64,000 nucleotides of DNA from Hippophae tibetana. Lineage: Eukaryota; Streptophyta; Magnoliopsida; Rosales; Elaeagnaceae. Shown in pieces: positions 62,024-64,000 of the stretch (positions within the stretch are counted from its first letter, which is position 1; each line of letters starts with the position of its first letter). The notes under the pieces were generated by a model. The model made no database searches, was not told the origin of the DNA, and worked only from the letters and a program-made list of their open reading frames with translations. Location of the stretch: positions 19,055,501 through 19,119,500 of the forward strand of contig CM072803.1 in NCBI GenBank assembly GCA_037013495.1, in the 5' to 3' direction. The position numbers and the translations under genes were made by a program.

Positions 62024-64000
62024 ATGGGCATAAAGGTAGTTGCTTTCCAATCTCATTTTGTGTTTTCTTTTTGAGGGTTTTAGTATACTTGAGATTTATT
62101 AATTTTATGTTCTATGAATGGGTTTGTTAGGGTTTAACGAAGCTTTTGGCGGACAATGCTCCGAAGGCTTTGAAAGAACAGAAATTTGAAAGCTATTTTG
62201 GGCGCAAAATCGCCATTGATGCCAGCATGAGCATCTATCAGTTCCTTGTACGCTATATTTCTTTTCATTTTAGTTACATGGTAATTGCAAGGTGTATGGA
62301 CTATTTTGTTTAGGTGAATTTGATTTGGTTTTGTTTCAATTTGTGTAGATTGTTGTGGGAAGAAGTGGAACTGAAATGCTGACGAATGAGGCTGGTGAAG
62401 TTACTAGGTATTTTTATGTTCTTCTTTCTTTCTTTCTTTCTTCCTTTCTTAAGGATTAGTCTCTCTTTTTTACTTTGTATTTTCGTTCTTTATTGTTAAT
62501 AATGTTTCCAAGCTCTTTTCTCTCTCTCTCTCGTTAACTGCAGTCATTTGCAAGGTATGTTTGCAAGGACAATTAGGATTCTGGAAGCAGGAATAAAACC
62601 AGTGTAACTTACATCTTACCTTGACTTTTTATTTATTTTTTATTTTATCTTTTTGTTATCTGGATGTTTCCTCCATTTTATCAATTTATTATTCTGTCAA
62701 CTCATATTATTGCAGTTATGTTTTTGATGGGAAGCCTCCTGATTTGAAGAAACAAGAACTAGCGAAGCGGCAAGTCTTTGTACCATAATCAAGTTTGCTT
62801 ATTGACGAATATCTTAGATGCATGCATTGGATGGGATTTGTCTAACTATAGAGTTTCCTTTGATACAGATACTCAAAGAGGGAAGATGCCACTGATAACT
62901 TGGCAGAGGCGGTCGAGGTACATCAGACCTTTGGGTTTTACTCACTGCTGTTTTAATTATATTTTTTTCTTTTCAATTCATATTAAGCTGTTGATTATTC
63001 TTGTTATTGCAGACTGGAAATAAGGAAGACATTGAGAAATTCAGTAAACGGACAGTGAAGGTGGGGCTATGCTTATTGTTATTTGGGAATAGAACATACT
63101 TATGTATCACCCTTGCATATAATAATATAAATATGACATGCAAGAAGAGTGAAGTCATGCATGCTTTTTGAGGCCATATCTTGTTATTTATTCAGGTGAC
63201 AAAGCAGCACAATGATGACTGCAAAAGACTTTTAAGACTCATGGGTGTCCCTGTAATTGAGGTGACTGCCCCTGCTTTGAATTTGATAGTCAAATATCTA
63301 TTACTCACACTCTAATGCAGGGGGATTGGTTTTCACAGGCTCCCTCCGAGGCAGAAGCACAATGTGCTGCACTTTGCAAATCAGGAAAGGCAAGTACAAA
63401 TGTCTTCTTCCTGATTCGTTATACATTACCTTGTGCATCTAGGAAAACTCAAGGTTAAAAATAATACCATGCTTGATTCTTCTGGTACCTGAAAAGCACT
63501 CACAATGTTTTTTCTCCTATAAAAGTTTCTGAGTATTTCTCCTAGTTTCTTTTTTAATCTTTTTGAGGAATATTATTATGGTGCTGTTAAAATATGTTTA
63601 AGATATGAAGTGATTTCATTTTTGATCCAATGTTCTTGGCTGTTGAATCCAGCATTTTGAACTGTACTGGAATTTAACTTATATAGTTTTGATAGCTTGT
63701 CGGAACACATCCAAACTAATTAATGCACAAAAGATATTTTATTTCCTCCTCAAACTTACTTTTATATATATAGGTTTATGCCGTGGCTTCTGAAGATATG
63801 GATTCTCTGACCTTTGGAGCCACTAAATTTCTTCGTCATCTAATGGATCCTAGCTCAAGAAAAACCCCAGTCATGGAGTTTGATATTGCAAAGGTTCTTA
63901 CTACTTATAGAACCTTCACAATTGCTTAATTTGTTGTACTATTCTTATAAATATATTTCTTTTAGGTGTTGGAGGAGCTAAATCTTGACATGGATCAATT
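62024..64000 (+). CDS. FEN1: Flap endonuclease 1 (FEN1), 5' part, cut by the window edge
   Basis: Nuclear structure-specific nuclease that removes 5' flaps in Okazaki fragment maturation and long-patch base excision repair, working with PCNA. Visible exons: 62024-62035, 62131-62247, 62349-62407, 62544-62603, 62716-62769, 62869-62917, 63013-63060, 63196-63261, 63339-63389, 63774-63893 and 63966 to the edge. They give 223 complete codons; the family has about 380. Translation starts [20 protein letters not shown]. Metal-binding acidic residues are all present: Asp34 (IAIDAS), Asp87 (VFDG), Glu159 and Glu161 (APSEAEAQC), Asp180 and Asp182 ([11 protein letters not shown]). The first exon encodes only MGIK. 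Introns are GT-AG except 62770-62868 and 63390-63773, which need GCAAGT donors to keep the reading frame. The PCNA-binding C-terminus lies outside the window. Promoter motifs are listed separately. Confidence 0.96.
62770..62868 (+). other. FEN1: GC-AG intron 5 of FEN1
   Basis: The exon ends GCGAAGCG and the intron starts GCAAGT and ends ATACAG. Splicing here makes the codon CGA and the conserved AKRYSKRED. The nearest GT (62774) would shift the frame and hit a stop. Confidence 0.85.
63390..63773 (+). other. FEN1: GC-AG intron 9 of FEN1
   Basis: The exon ends TCAGGAAAG and the intron starts GCAAGT and ends ATATAG. This gives the conserved [13 protein letters not shown]. Using the GT four bases later would frameshift. 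Confidence 0.85.

Noticed and set aside
1..64000. CRISPR arrays, operons, toxin-antitoxin pairs or phage modules
   Set aside because: Spliced plant genes and plant retroelements account for all coding signal. The tandem repeats seen have no regular spacer structure.

Overview
The window is plant nuclear DNA, almost certainly from a eudicot. It is strongly AT-rich and has short GT-AG introns. It carries three recognisable protein-coding genes of ordinary plant families, separated by long AT-rich stretches full of decayed retroelements, miniature elements and local duplications. Nothing is organised like a bacterial, organellar or viral genome. I could not name the species from the sequence.

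Genes. (1) An R2R3-MYB transcription factor of the MYB61/MYB86/MYB50/MYB55 type lies at 7721-9244 on the + strand: three exons, 426 codons of protein. (2) A pectin acetylesterase (plant PAE/Notum family) lies at 30094-35079 on the - strand: twelve exons that join cleanly into 412 residues with Ser-Asp-His catalytic residues, a TATA box and a poly(A) signal. (3) The 5' half of a flap endonuclease 1 (FEN1) gene runs off the right edge on the + strand (62024 to beyond 64000). Eleven exons are visible, two introns use GC instead of GT donors, and the promoter has a perfect E2F site plus two site II (GCCCA) boxes.

Mobile elements. From left to right: a gypsy-type gag-like relic (about 1.7-2.3 kb, -); a LINE-type RNase H relic (about 10.6-11.0 kb, -); a foldback/MITE-like hairpin (13.1-13.6 kb); a duplicated hAT-like miniature element (27.7-29.4 kb); a TRIM and a second miniature element inside introns of the esterase gene; a dead LINE 3' end that was duplicated around a truncated Ty1-copia pol-LTR fragment (36.2-40.3 kb, +); a pair of long diverged direct repeats with no coding capacity between them (45.1-52.1 kb); and a two-LTR copia element of the SIRE type, on the - strand, that keeps only gag (54.2-60.4 kb).

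The three genes have unrelated roles (transcription control of wall and secondary growth, pectin de-acetylation in the wall, DNA replication and repair) and show no sign of acting as a cluster. I found no convincing undescribed system. The most useful observations are the two GC-AG introns in one conserved replication gene, the rearrangement history of the 36-40 kb block, the gag-only element with both LTRs, and an apparently identical 115-bp tandem duplication just upstream of the esterase promoter.
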